Positions 45,901 to 53,295 are shown, counted from the first letter of the stretch. The stretch is DNA of 64,000 nt from Oxalobacteraceae bacterium (GCA_947374865.1 CANCDR010000002.1:186001-250000); one strand, 5' to 3'. Notes: generated by a model from the letters alone, not told the origin. Numbers and translations are program-made.

Positions 45901-48900
45901 CGTTGCCGGATCAAGCGTCTTGCCAAATGCGATACTCTCGAGAACCCGCCCTGCGCCATCAAAGCGTTGGCGGCTCACTGCACCGAGTGCATCAATATGG
46001 AAGGCGGCACGATGGGCGTTATCGAATACGTCGGTGTCGGTACGATCGGCTGCATTGGTGGCGACGGATGCCATCCAGACGCCTTGTGCTTGCGCATCTG
46101 GATGCGACCCCGACAATGCTGGCAAGCCGGCTGCGGAAAGTAGCGTGGCAAAGCGCGTATGGCTGGTGCTGCGCCCATCCGCAGCCACGCTCGTGCGTTC
46201 GACTGCCCATTGCGTATTGCCGTTTGCATCCAGCGATTGTGCCTGCGCCTGCAGCACTAGACGATTGACTTTGTCATAGGCAAAGCGTTGCTGCAGATCG
46301 TATGCGGGCAGTGACGGCAGTTCGGCGATTCGCGCTGCCAAGGCATTCAATTGCGCGGTATCGACGGCTAGGCCCAGCGCTATTTTTTCTGCAACGCTGG
46401 AATTGGTCGCTGCATTGGCTGAATGTGCTTCCATTTCGGCTAAAGGCGCAGTCAAACCGCCACGCAAAGGCCTTGCCAAAACAGTCCGACTCAGAAGATT
46501 CTGATTCCCGTCATAGGCAAACGTGGTAACCGTCCCTGCCCCGTCGACACTGGCGCGCAGTCGCCCATCCTTGTCGAACAGACGTAACGCATGCTGATCC
46601 TGCGCCGCATCGGCAACAGCGTTCACACGATCAGTAAGCTCGGTTATCGACGGCTGATCAGCCAGGCCGGCAAGATCAATCGCCTTGGCTAAGTGGATGG
46701 TCTGGACGCGTTGTCCGGCAGCGTCGTATTGAAAGATCTGCACGCCACCGGCCGCGTCGATTTCGGCGACCTGCTGATTTTGTACGTCGTACAGCATGCG
46801 CGTTTGTCGCTGTCCGGGATCAATGCGACTGCACAGATTGCCGCGCGTATCGTAGACATAGCGGGTGACCAGATTGAGGCCGTCCGGGTCCTGTGTTTGC
46901 GTAGTGCGCCGACCTGCCTCATCGTATTCGGTGCGCACGATGCGTCCATCCGGACTGGTGACCGACAGGGTTTTTCCCTCACCATCGATCTGAAAACGCG
47001 TGACCAGATTCAGTCCGTTCGGATGACTACTATCGATGGGGTCGACAGTGATGCTGGCGATATGCCCGTTCTGATCGTAACTGGTACGCGTTTGGACACC
47101 GCTGCTGTCGGTGACGTTGACGACCCGCCCCTGCGTATCGACACGATATTGCGTGATCAGCTGCAATCCGTCCGGGTCAACCGTGCTGCGCAGGCGTCGG
47201 TTTGCGGCGTCGTAGATCGTCGTCGTCAGCGTGCCGTTCTTGTCGCGGGTGGCGATCTCGTTACCGACGTGATCATAATTATGGCTGTCGCTGCGGCCCA
47301 TGGCATCGGTCTGCGTTTGCAGACGGCCATCGTGATCGTATTGCCAGCTGCTGGTATTGCCATTGCCATCGATGAGCGCAATTTGCTGGCCGAAGGGATT
47401 TTGCGTGATGCGTTGAACGATGCCTTCAGCAGTCGTGATGCGCAGGCTGCGTTCGTGGGTGTTGTAGTCGGTGCGGATAGTACGGTTAAGCGCATCAGTT
47501 TGCGTTAAAACGCGGCCGATGGCGTCGTAGGTCGTGCTCGAGCGGGTGGCGCGCCCTGTGACATCGGTGGTAATGGCGACGCTGCGGCCGAGCCGGTCGT
47601 ATTCACGCACACTGACACCACCTGCGGCGTCAGTAAAACGGGTCGCGCGGCCGAAGGCATCGTATTCGGTGCGGGTGAGTAGATTGAGGCGATTGGGCGC
47701 CGTCACATCTTGAATCACGTGGCCGCGATGATCGTACGTGGCCTGCTGCAAGCGCTGCGCCGATTCGTCGAGCTGTCGTAGCGCTGTTTGCTCGCCGAAT
47801 GCATTGTAAGTACGCTGGGTGGTGGTACGGCCAAGTACGCTGGTGCTTAGTCGACCAAGACGATCATGGGTCATCGTCTCGCGTGTTGATGTCGTCCCGT
47901 TGGCGGCTTCAAACAGACTACGCAAGGCCGGTGTCAGATCGCCGCCCGTCAGACCTAACAGCACCGTGCTATCGAGCCGGCCATCAAAACGGCTCAGGCT
48001 TTGACACTGGTTTTGCGCATCGTATGTCCGGGCATCGATTTCGCCGGCGGCGTTAATGCTGTAGGTCAGGCGTCCCAGTGCGTCGTAGTAGGACAGGATG
48101 CGGGCCTTGTTCTGATCACGCATCTCCACACAGCGCCCAGCCTGGTCATACCGGTAGCGCACTGACCATGCATCCCAGATGGCTTCCTGCTGGCTCTGGC
48201 TCATGTTATTGGTGAGCAGTGCGGCGCCTTCCGCAGATAATTCGGCGATCACACGGCCTTGCAGATCGTAGCGCTTGAGCTGACTGCGCTGTTCTTCGGT
48301 GGCGAAGGCCCGTTCACTGGCGATCAAATTCCCAGCCTGGTCATAGCGCATGCGCGTGACGGTGCCATCGGCATCGGTCTGACTGACCAGCTGATGCAGC
48401 GCGTTGTAGCCGAAGCTGATGACCTGATCTTCGCTACTGGCCGCCGGGCGCAGACTTTGTAGTAAAGCGGGGGTGAGCGCAAGGCCTGACATCAATTCCG
48501 CCGTGAGGCTAAGCGGTGTCGCCATGCGTACCTGGCGCAGCAGCTGAGAATCCTGGTCGTAACTGAATTCGGTGAGATAATTTTCTGCATCGATGGTGGC
48601 GATCGTGCGTCCGAGCCGGTCGATCAAATGACGTTCGATCACATCAGCACGCGTGGCCGACGGTCGACATTGCGCCAGGCTGCCCGCCTCCCGCAACGCG
48701 TCCGGCGTGGCGGTGGCATAGGCAATCGTTTGCTGCAAATGCTGGCTTGCGTCGTAGCGGGTTTCGATTAAATATCCATCTGCATCCAGCTGCCCTTGCA
48801 GCAGTCCGTCGGCGTCATAAAAAAACCGCGTCTGTCGGTCGGCTGCCGAGGCCAGCGGACGTGGGTTTTCACCCCTTGCCAGTGCTGCCAAATCGACCCG

Positions 48901-51225
48901 TTCGGCATGTTGCACACGACGAATTAGACGCGCACTGCCGTCGTAAAAATAGTCCGTCACTTCGCCTTCAGCATTGATGCTGGCGACGAGCTGACCCGCC
49001 GCATCCAACACCCGGCGACTTATCCTATCCAGGGAGACATTGACCGGCGGACGCAGGGCGGTCAGCGAGATTTCGATTGGCCGTCCGCTCGCATCCAGCA
49101 GCCGCCGCACATCGACGGGCGTCGCGTACTGGATGGATGAACTTAACTGCCCTGCACCGTCGAGAGCATATTCGGTGAGGTAGCCGAGCGCATCGATATC
49201 AGCGATTTTTTGACCGGCGCCGTCGTACAGCATGTAACGACGTCGACCTGTGGGATCCGTCGTCATGCGCAGACGATTATCGGCATCGTAGGTATAACTG
49301 GTTTGCCCCAGCAGTACGGCTGCGGCGGACTCGGTACGGCTTTGCAGCTGACCGGCTGGATTATAAATACTGGTCGTAATACATCCGTTAGCTTGCGTGA
49401 GCACGGACTTTTTATTCGCATCATCCCAGCTGGTGGTGATGCTGCCGTGATCGTCGGTCGTGCTGAGCAGGTGCCCCAAGCCATCATAAACATAACTGGT
49501 TTGATGACCCTGGCCGTCAATACGCTGAACGAGCTGACCCTGCGCGTCATGAATGAAGGTTTCACTGGACTGGCTGCCGTCGATAATGCCATTACCAGCC
49601 GCATCCAGTGTCAGATAGCGCGTCGTGGTTTGTAATTGACCGCGCAGGTCATAGGTGTAATCAGTACGTGCCGTCTGGCGCTGATCCAGGCTGGCGACCC
49701 AGGATTGCAGGCTGCTTAAGCTGGGCGTCAAGCTTGCCGAATTCGCCGCAGAGTTCGCGCTATTGGCGGCGACGTTCGGCGTAGCAAGAAACGGCAGCAG
49801 CGTGCCATACTGCAGCATCGAGGTGCAATCACCCTTGGCGTTATAACGATATTCGGTCATCCTGCCCGCGGCACTGATATTAAAGCGCAGCAGATTTTTA
49901 TTCTCACTATCGTAGATACGGGTAGTGGTTTGCCCGATCACGGGCACTGCACTGCCGCCACCATCCGGATCGGTATCGACAAAACGGGTTTCGCTTAGCT
50001 GCTGGTTATTTGCATCAAAACGTCGCAGCACCGTATTGCCGACGCCATCGCGCTGCGCTATCTGGTTACCGTTTGCATCGTATTGCATGTCGGTGATGCG
50101 CCCGGCGCCATCTTCTACGCGCAGCACATTGCCTTGACCATCGTAGGTAAAGCGTGTGGTGGCTACCGGCGTACTCACACTGCTGAGCTGGCCTGCGGCA
50201 TCGTAGGTATAGGTGCTGACATTACCGAGCGCATCCGTGACCGTGGTTTGCCGACGGGCCGTATCGTAGCGCAGGCGGGTGACCTGGCCGAGTGCGTCGG
50301 TGATGCTGCTGAGCTGGTCCTGAATGCCGGCCGTTGTGACATCAGAAACATAAGTCAGGCCTAAACTTGTGCCATCGCTTTGCACCACGCTGGCAATCCG
50401 TGCACTACTGCCGTCATAGGTATAGCGCGTCTCGTAGACCTTACCATCCGCAATGCCAGTCTGATCGGGCGTCAGATCGCTACGTACCAGCGTAAGCCGG
50501 TTAAGACTGTCATAGGCGTAATAGATCCGCGTTTGCGTTGGCAGGCCGCCCGCAGCATTGCCGCTCGTCGTGTCGATTTGCACCAGCTGATGCGCCGCGT
50601 TGCTGATGAGCCGCACACTGTCGCCGTTGCTGCTCTGGATGGTATCGAGCCGACCATCGACGTCATAACTGTAGCGCAAAGTATTACCGCTGGTATCGCT
50701 GGAACTACTCAGCCGGCCGCTCTCTACCGCATAAAATTCTTGCTGGCCGCTACTGCCATCGGTCCAGACATACATTGCGCCGCTGATGTCTGGCGTGAGC
50801 GTATCGAATGCACCCTCGCCTTCGGTCGTAAGGTAACGTCGCTGAGTACTATCGAAGTCATACACGGCCTGACTGCCATCGGCATCGGTGCGCACCAGCG
50901 TGCTGCCTGCCTGCATGAGCTGACCGTTCAGATCAATGCGTTGCGTCGCGAACGACTGCCAGTGATCCTGGCTGCTGCCTTGGCCCTGACTATTATAGGT
51001 ACGCAGCAAATGCAGATCGGGTCCACGGCCGGCGATAAAGCCATCGCTGTCCTGCAACACCAGATTACCGTTGGCGATATTGACCGCACTGATCTCCCGT
51101 CCCTGCCCCTGAATGGCGGTCTGCAGGGCAGACTGCAAAGCAAACCCGAGCGCGCCATTTTTCTCCAGCGTTTGCGCCGACGTAAGGTTCAATCCCAAAC
51201 CAAGACCACTGACCAGAGCCACCAT
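33967..51225 (-). CDS. Giant RHS/YD-repeat polymorphic toxin with DUF4214 array, LysM and kinase-like tip
   Basis: 5,752 residues. Visible order: N-terminus MVALVSGLGLGLN with no Lys/Arg-led signal peptide; first YD-repeat block about 50-2610; Ig-like linker 2615-2805; seven DUF4214-like modules (starting near 2812, 2989, 3162, 3526, 3774, 3959 and 4126) separated by Ala/Gln-rich coiled coils (notably 3317-3519 and 3666-3771); second YD block 4345-4975; LysM 4991-5039 (VQAGDTLRGIAK); Gly/Ala-rich hydrophobic region 5076-5300 with two QDHFSW repeats; AT-richer tip from about 5319; kinase-like domain 5585-5752. RHS shells normally encapsulate a C-terminal toxin. The canonical DPxGxxGG autocleavage motif is absent, as is PAAR. 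The ATG at 51225 has an AAGGGAA site. Secretion route and target are unknown. Confidence 0.9.
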   Translation of the reverse strand: MVALVSGLGLGLNLTSAQTLEKNGALGFALQSALQTAIQGQGREISAVNIANGNLVLQDSDGFIAGRGPDLHLLRTYNSQGQGSSQDHWQSFATQRIDLNGQLMQAGSTLVRTDADGSQAVYDFDSTQRRYLTTEGEGAFDTLTPDISGAMYVWTDGSSGQQEFYAVESGRLSSSSDTSGNTLRYSYDVDGRLDTIQSSNGDSVRLISNAAHQLVQIDTTSGNAAGGLPTQTRIYYAYDSLNRLTLVRSDLTPDQTGIADGKVYETRYTYDGSSARIASVVQSDGTSLGLTYVSDVTTAGIQDQLSSITDALGQVTRLRYDTARRQTTVTDALGNVSTYTYDAAGQLSSVSTPVATTRFTYDGQGNVLRVEDGAGRITDMQYDANGNQIAQRDGVGNTVLRRFDANNQQLSETRFVDTDPDGGGSAVPVIGQTTTRIYDSENKNLLRFNISAAGRMTEYRYNAKGDCTSMLQYGTLLPFLATPNVAANSANSAANSASLTPSLSSLQSWVASLDQRQTARTDYTYDLRGQLQTTTRYLTLDAAGNGIIDGSQSSETFIHDAQGQLVQRIDGQGHQTSYVYDGLGHLLSTTDDHGSITTSWDDANKKSVLTQANGCITTSIYNPAGQLQSRTESAAAVLLGQTSYTYDADNRLRMTTDPTGRRRYMLYDGAGQKIADIDALGYLTEYALDGAGQLSSSIQYATPVDVRRLLDASGRPIEISLTALRPPVNVSLDRISRRVLDAAGQLVASINAEGEVTDYFYDGSARLIRRVQHAERVDLAALARGENPRPLASAADRQTRFFYDADGLLQGQLDADGYLIETRYDASQHLQQTIAYATATPDALREAGSLAQCRPSATRADVIERHLIDRLGRTIATIDAENYLTEFSYDQDSQLLRQVRMATPLSLTAELMSGLALTPALLQSLRPAASSEDQVISFGYNALHQLVSQTDADGTVTRMRYDQAGNLIASERAFATEEQRSQLKRYDLQGRVIAELSAEGAALLTNNMSQSQQEAIWDAWSVRYRYDQAGRCVEMRDQNKARILSYYDALGRLTYSINAAGEIDARTYDAQNQCQSLSRFDGRLDSTVLLGLTGGDLTPALRSLFEAANGTTSTRETMTHDRLGRLSTSVLGRTTTQRTYNAFGEQTALRQLDESAQRLQQATYDHRGHVIQDVTAPNRLNLLTRTEYDAFGRATRFTDAAGGVSVREYDRLGRSVAITTDVTGRATRSSTTYDAIGRVLTQTDALNRTIRTDYNTHERSLRITTAEGIVQRITQNPFGQQIALIDGNGNTSSWQYDHDGRLQTQTDAMGRSDSHNYDHVGNEIATRDKNGTLTTTIYDAANRRLRSTVDPDGLQLITQYRVDTQGRVVNVTDSSGVQTRTSYDQNGHIASITVDPIDSSHPNGLNLVTRFQIDGEGKTLSVTSPDGRIVRTEYDEAGRRTTQTQDPDGLNLVTRYVYDTRGNLCSRIDPGQRQTRMLYDVQNQQVAEIDAAGGVQIFQYDAAGQRVQTIHLAKAIDLAGLADQPSITELTDRVNAVADAAQDQHALRLFDKDGRLRASVDGAGTVTTFAYDGNQNLLSRTVLARPLRGGLTAPLAEMEAHSANAATNSSVAEKIALGLAVDTAQLNALAARIAELPSLPAYDLQQRFAYDKVNRLVLQAQAQSLDANGNTQWAVERTSVAADGRSTSHTRFATLLSAAGLPALSGSHPDAQAQGVWMASVATNAADRTDTDVFDNAHRAAFHIDALGAVSRQRFDGAGRVLESIAFGKTLDPATSMNEADLSRLLATSAYVEQRSSRTIYDGAGRAAAQIDALGNVVEHFIDADGNRIKTTRYAKPIAAAALTVNAGLADLHALLITDPADRTERVLLDRAGRVQYVIDALGYAEQREYSAAGDLVRSTHMPDPVSNPNTKDAASMALALQAQRSNPALRTTSFVTDQAGRVTQSTDAMGGTNSTSYNALGQKIAYTNALSARWTYEYDLSGRCIAELDPLGIRTGYQYDTLGQLTARTEAAGLPEQRVTHFAYDAGGRQTDIIYPMVAVYDSANDALLNNGVNASVGASANVAQITQTPAVHVDYDVFGDALANTDVNGNLSYHLLDKAGRVVAEIDALGFVTHIVRDAFGQERQRIRMASPINLSAFAAGPGTMSALRELLRTNDHSADRTLQTDYDAAGNIVKLTESAALIWQNGVALTQSKVTDMRRDAFGAVVEQYEHGQNSNADSSNAAPGVHRYLDYNQRGEKIAQLALVAPGQGYLTTYAYDAAGNQMSSLEYATLLTQLNLPQTPTATLWHPAALPARSSDDRLVYHFYDQLNRCTSEVQSNIESGMHADGSRLRADVGTFYGYDAVGNRISMTDALGNVTRTFYDAAGRISAIVGPLTDLGNGSSLRSLTEFQRDIFGHVVQQIDRAHGATSLSTTGYTTLADPSLDRTTRSFFDAAGRAFMTIDAEGSTAYTSYDLAGNALKQWRTVSDASLDGYTRAQHTVFSVQRFDALGRQIERIEAGAATPVSLNHHSTRYDAFGDVVETSTNGQQTAFFDYDNAGHLWRSNAGDGVTRVFQHDIEGRVTRTLTSASVDLKSASNLTQAVQLAGLSATEVQYDLLGHMIAQTLAADVSAPLSLAAVHADTIDLQSVAGDQVQLQWASLAGLGSGDVRVTMEVDAGAGMVLGKSQIFDASQAQTGVTMALTAGSSVTRIEVAKKNINGEWTIVRTSAGTSQTTQRHFFFDMAAQAELAVKASDNGLLVAGTSVDLQTRRSDTDSWTSRPLVNFGDRLSFNTASLSNPLADGEYQYRIVEQNAGAVAPVTRETGRFTVGATTLRVQATQLYVLLFNRAPDANMLADLVQQLSSGKSTAALAQTLMDSDAGRSRFPAATSPADLITLLYGGALGRAPDAQELTYWRSRLQEDPTGRVGVVLADMLSAIVNYAGTDAGPFSVQKLFNNKVAVALTYATQFNGHDATVATSILGLVTADSTVLALNMARNSVAVMSGLYHRQAAQLFVLLFNLAPDSTDLQKWVVRLQHQESLAQIAQAMLDSDLGRSCYPASANGLEVLKRLCREALGMEPDAETIRLWSPRLERSTPSSLGSGVVDLLATITDPNQRASTWRYAQQLLRNKVTVGLTYADGLDGHDAVVAQRLIALTTLNDTAVALSAAFTATGVGSSTTPNNVRLTQIYTLLFNRGPELDGLNYWLAQIGSSGGLLGVTQSLLDFNTAANTALSSLSDADFITLLYRNAINDPGDAPGVAYWMAQLRITSRAQLVLNFINGLSSPDASAQAQSNAQMFIVKWAAGLTYVMQGGNDVTGTRDIVAAATTDRMAAVAAQAAQTAQGIADSATELAQRTAANAAATAVTAAAAAVELAAALAAQANAQLIVAQDAALVAQNTADAARKSADTAQQNASNAQALATAAETQAAQDAAAAKAALAFAASGNSTEANAKSTKASAAAQTSASAWSSANQLAQQASSAYNLALSVASSTQTNATAKQTALTTAQTAATTATANVQRAQTDLANAQAAFALANRISQSSTTLRTQVAQLYVLLFNRTTPDSDGVDYWIGRLNAGNSWSQIAQNMFDVGVSQNVFSVGASTSTSSTVTTLYRNALNRAPDAGGMAYWSDKLNSVAADQKGGVFVDLINAIVSSPAADPAGVASFNSKVAQVLTLLANRSTAATTSLTQSQSAANTALSQQTNANTNLTNANTALQSAQLAASNANADKNTKAIESTLDQQRLAQALNDKNNSAAAATLASSQAATAATAAATAASQSAAVATLAASLLAQQHTSVARLFVMLFNRTNLNRADADAWALQLASGMSLADLAQRLFEAGKQNGSIPSGLSNTALVQTFYRGGLEQEPDSEGLAYWCAALNNGSSVGGVVSSMVNATLTYAGTVQDVLHGRTRFLSKVADAITALSTQDASIATSARTAATTATSLAAQAQQTATNAADAARKAQTLGISWTGVNVPASAAQLLVARFYALLLNRAPDADGLRYWVAQVDSGQSSARIAQSMLESSLTRFPVGQSATDFVNLLYTALGRTPDAGGLTYWTPLAAQPSQRGQVALNFLTAVLDNTGNDPAGQMGKEVFANKVTAGLTYAVTLGGNDINAASTIFTRVTSGSSAVAISAAIAAVPKALNRTLLIQLHIALLGRSPDLTSYDSLIAQLDSGQSIESIAQGIVAASSALSTASLTNSAFITRLYSNALARSPDSTGQAYWLNRLIAGDSRSTVALNFLRAVSDNSSADAFTLSSRQTLADKTSTALASLQTLTGSESSSAESARSNAAAASTRATELAASSLSAASAADLAAQRATDAVRTVQAYSGPAISTDSVGTVGFTTQSNLQTSTVRTNQPTISLTSDRWGNVLSRTDARSSQWVTRYRYNALNERTDDFLPDDGSHGVIHSSSYYDALGRQIGTQDANGNLTQQQLDAQGNVLREQHADGGVLHNDYDVFGNRLHSSDALNHITSYSYDRLGQLLSKTSPEIDSYRRNGEVGDVRDIGVVRALTDIYRYDELGRRIVHTNSVLATDMTRYDARGNVTATIDAAGGLIQNRYDAQNRLIEQIDGNGVAMRWQYDEHSGRLMRHTDLGGTEISYRYDLRGQLIEQTSTRGQHLQYTYNAAGQLTQIKDDPNASITSYSYDALGQRLTEKTVVAGRVLQDNHLAYDAVGHLRLVADGRYQVRTDYDAVGNRVHTSTRYLDDAGAVQTHDSWNLYDAMNRQLVIDGERNPQGLISYGATGHAITYDQNGNRISDTFLGKQYVLATADPKSRRIQEHGIVVETYSYDALNRLTDTVRDGLDFDVRRYDAAGRIVHSGLNIGDFYKEWESDLQQLGLSIETRQSSYDATGRLQSQTLRGLNEVISTLGYRYDHAGHVDSTTLTTGSGRGASTKNYQYSYEKSDSYQVSQITGSGNGATATTTNRYDLNGHLVEVTDSANAANHRLLQNDSDGRVLRKEQNGAITHTLIVNGEVLGTSGTGTADDNFSRYESVGNSGATSTPSAYLVQAGDTLRGIAKNVWGDSTLWYLIAEANGISSGGSLTAGTALTIPAHGPAQSNGPDSLRPYDASKIIGDTTPTLPMPAGQGGGCGGFGQILIAAIAIAATIYTAGAFASMSGLAGSAGLFEASTAALSGTYGAGVGIAAGTLGGAAGSITSQGAGMAMGMQDHFSWEQVGRSAISGGVSAGVAGGVNSALSNYAAQMGAVSTASTTTTAIQAGKVALSNAITQGLSVQTGLQDHFSWQGVVAAATGSALSSSVAQALNESTIGSALNPAFGNICIATVAGFTSGMVTAALNGGTVSARQVALDAFGNVLGNSLVEQNMEARVANALANAGPGQSESDYWHSPAKTSADQYADTYGGSVSNTGAVLKVSSQKGGELERLSNMELQLITENKQLKDQISYEREQDYIANSDVREFRRGSRSIANAGSDLNMVVESAASENLPSPEAGFLRGLSGGDPYRSIFDAPTSASENMGLMLNGALHSLTSMFVEPAAQYVDIGRLSWQAGRSLLGLPTQKIERYSNLGNAVASGQSLGRIYIGMAENFFSAPSRLVENVINGDWQSAGGSLIETGKFAAGVGGLRGVYGGVNGVVFDVSSTSLGDFLGKGGNKNVYAYGVEQAIAVLQPGKSAQLITSEIEMLNQLNDLGIPTVNARSITVNGQPAILMDQFVQGSKDIVALQNGKVRIVGNSNLLNSQSISDLQNIRNTMVNNNIQINDLQFLIGNDGRAVVADPLKVNVNTPPSNNNLRMIDLLIQSAKKNGSK

Positions 51226-51634
51226 ATGCTTGTTCCCTTAAGTCATGCGGGAAGGCGGGCGCGGCATCAGGCGTCGTTCAACAAGACGCAAGTCGATGCG
51301 ACACGCCGGTCTTCACGACAGCGAATCGAAAACAAGTTATCCAAAGATTTGAGGGAGAATTAAGGGCTGCAGGCAGAATTATTTTTTCTGCTGATCGGGA
51401 TGCGACAAGTGGAGAATTAATGGATGCGCAAAAAAACGCTGGTGGCAGCGCTGCATGCAAACACCTTATACCAATAATTTATTAAAGCTTTATTTAAAGC
51501 TATTATTTGTATAATTAATACCTAATAGCTTTTTTAAAGCTATTTATCTTACATATTTTTAATATGCTCTATAATAAACTTCAATACAGCCATTAGTAAC
51601 ATTAATTATTTCAACAGCCATAAATAAGGCTCTA
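51226..51634. other. Intergenic region between the giant toxin and hipBA, with hip operators
   Basis: About 410 bases between divergent genes. The half next to the toxin is ordinary; a run from about 51470 to 51600 is strongly AT-rich and holds the hipB control region (palindromes and two TATAAT elements, described separately). No further gene is seen. Confidence 0.6.
51484..51544 (+). promoter_or_regulatory. hipBA operator palindromes flanking a -10 element
   Basis: AGCTTT/AAAGCT half-sites form two palindromes: one around 51484-51504 and a perfect AATAGCTTT-N3-AAAGCTATT at 51524-51544. TATAAT at 51510-51515 lies between them, and a second TATAAT is at 51570-51575. Two operators bracketing a promoter are typical of autorepressed toxin-antitoxin operons. 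Confidence 0.65.
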
Positions 51635-51955
51635 ATGAAACAAAATTTCACGATTGACGAGCTCGAATTAATTCTCGGTGAACACATCAGGCAAATTCGT
51701 TTGCAACGCAATATTGATCGCAAAACCTTGGCCGAACGCGCTGGCGTGAGCTTGAATGCCCTGAAAAATCTGGAAGGTGGCAAGGGAGCGACAATCAAGA
51801 CCTTGATGCACGCAATACGTAGCCTCGATAAAGAAGAATGGATACAAAGCTTGGCACCTTCTGTCACAATCAATCCACTTCACATGGTCAAAGACAAACC
51901 TGTTCGACTGCGAGCAAGTGGCAAAAGGGGAAGCAGTGGTGCAAAAAAAGAATAA
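51635..51955 (+). CDS. hipB: HipB-like antitoxin/repressor
   Basis: 106 residues with an XRE-type helix-turn-helix (about residues 13-65: GEHIRQIRLQRNIDRKTLAERAGVSLNALKNLEGGKGATIKTL in essence) and a basic C-terminal tail ending GKRGSSGAKKE. HipB proteins neutralise HipA kinase and repress the operon; the palindromes just upstream are the likely targets. The gene overlaps hipA by 38 bases, which favours coupled synthesis. Confidence 0.88.
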   Translation: MKQNFTIDELELILGEHIRQIRLQRNIDRKTLAERAGVSLNALKNLEGGKGATIKTLMHAIRSLDKEEWIQSLAPSVTINPLHMVKDKPVRLRASGKRGSSGAKKE

Positions 51956-53258
51956 GCCAACCCAGCGCTCCTTCCAACGCGTCAACGTCGTTAAGGTCTA
52001 CATTTGGGACAATTACGTTGGCGCAGTAGCGCTGGATCCTGCCTACCAGTTTTATGCTTTTGCCTTTGATGAAAAATTTCGGCGCAATGGAATAAACCTG
52101 TCTCCCTTACAAATGCCAGTGGCAAGTGCAGATCAGCCGCAGCTTTTTATAAATTTGCCTGAAGCGACATATCAGCGCTTACCCGCTTTTTTAGCAGATG
52201 CATTACCAGACGACTTTGGAAATGCATTAGTAGACAGGTATATGGCCGAACGAGGCATCTCCCGTTCGCAAATTACCGTCTTGGACAGGCTGGCGTATAT
52301 GGGTAACAGGGCAATGGGTGCGCTAGAATTTCGTCCTCAACACGGCCCCCGCGGCCAAACAGCTACCGCTATTAAACTAGGCGAATTAGTGGCGCAAGCC
52401 AGACATGCCATCGCAGGCACGATTGACGGTGATGAGCATGCCAATGCCGCGCTACGCAGCATCATCGAAGTCGGCACGTCTGCAGGTGGGGCGCGTGCTA
52501 AAGCTGTTATCGCGTGGAACCCTCAAACTGATGAAATTCGATCCGGTCAGGCGATAGCACCAACGGGTTTTGAACACTGGTTATTAAAGTTCGATGGGAT
52601 GGGCAAAGATCACGAATTAGGCTCAAGTAGCGACTATGGACGAATCGAGTACGCCTATTACCTCATGGCGACAGCAGCTGGCATCACCATGAACGAGAGT
52701 CGGCTCTTATTGGAAAACGGACGCGCCCACTTTATGACTAAGCGCTTTGATCGCGAAGGCACAAACCTCAAACACCATATACAAACCCTGTGCTCAATGT
52801 CGCATATCGATTTTAAGAAAAAATCAACGAATGGCTATGCCCAGTTTTTTACTACGATTAGTGCGCTCAATCTGGGACATGCCGCCTTGGTTGAAGCATT
52901 TCGACGTATGGTATTCAACGTCATGGCAAGGAACTGTGATGACCACAGCAAGAACTTTTCTTTTCGGATGCGTCAGGGCGAATCGTGGGAGCTTGCACCA
53001 GCCTATGACGTGACGTTTGCTCACAATCCTGCAGGCGAATGGACGAGCGCTCATCTTTTATCTGTGAATGGAAAGTTCCAGGATTTGACGATCAACGATC
53101 TGTTGTGTGAAGCTGATCGATTCGGCATTGGCGAAGCAAAGAGCGTGATCAAGCGCGTACGGGAAGCGCTACAAACCTGGTCGAGTTTCGCAAAAAAAGC
53201 AGGCGTGAGTCAGAAGGAGATCGAACATATCGGCAGACTTCACTGTTTGTTGGAATAA
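51918..53258 (+). CDS. hipA: HipA-like serine/threonine kinase toxin
   Basis: 446 residues. HipA toxins phosphorylate glutamyl-tRNA synthetase or other targets and induce dormancy. The N-terminal Couple_hipA-like part spans about 20-150. The flexible glycine-rich loop VGTSAGGARAKA is at 185-196. The kinase core has the catalytic motif NCDDHSKN (339-346), with Asp341 or Asp342 in the catalytic role, and APAYDV with metal-binding Asp364; the spacing matches E. coli HipA. Nothing essential is missing, so it should be active. It overlaps hipB, and pbpG faces it convergently. Confidence 0.92.
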   Translation: MAKGEAVVQKKNKPTQRSFQRVNVVKVYIWDNYVGAVALDPAYQFYAFAFDEKFRRNGINLSPLQMPVASADQPQLFINLPEATYQRLPAFLADALPDDFGNALVDRYMAERGISRSQITVLDRLAYMGNRAMGALEFRPQHGPRGQTATAIKLGELVAQARHAIAGTIDGDEHANAALRSIIEVGTSAGGARAKAVIAWNPQTDEIRSGQAIAPTGFEHWLLKFDGMGKDHELGSSSDYGRIEYAYYLMATAAGITMNESRLLLENGRAHFMTKRFDREGTNLKHHIQTLCSMSHIDFKKKSTNGYAQFFTTISALNLGHAALVEAFRRMVFNVMARNCDDHSKNFSFRMRQGESWELAPAYDVTFAHNPAGEWTSAHLLSVNGKFQDLTINDLLCEADRFGIGEAKSVIKRVREALQTWSSFAKKAGVSQKEIEHIGRLHCLLE

Positions 53259-53295
53259 CGAATACTATCAGTGCAAATCACTCCTTGCATCTGGG

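Noticed and set aside
36433..50364. Many long plus-strand frames opposite the giant toxin gene
   Set aside because: They are shadows of a GC-biased, repetitive coding strand; none has a start signal or recognisable domain.
33967..51225. A T6SS-type Rhs effector
   Set aside because: No PAAR or VgrG-binding N-terminus, no DPxGxxGG cleavage motif and no T6SS or adaptor gene nearby; left as an RHS protein of unknown export.
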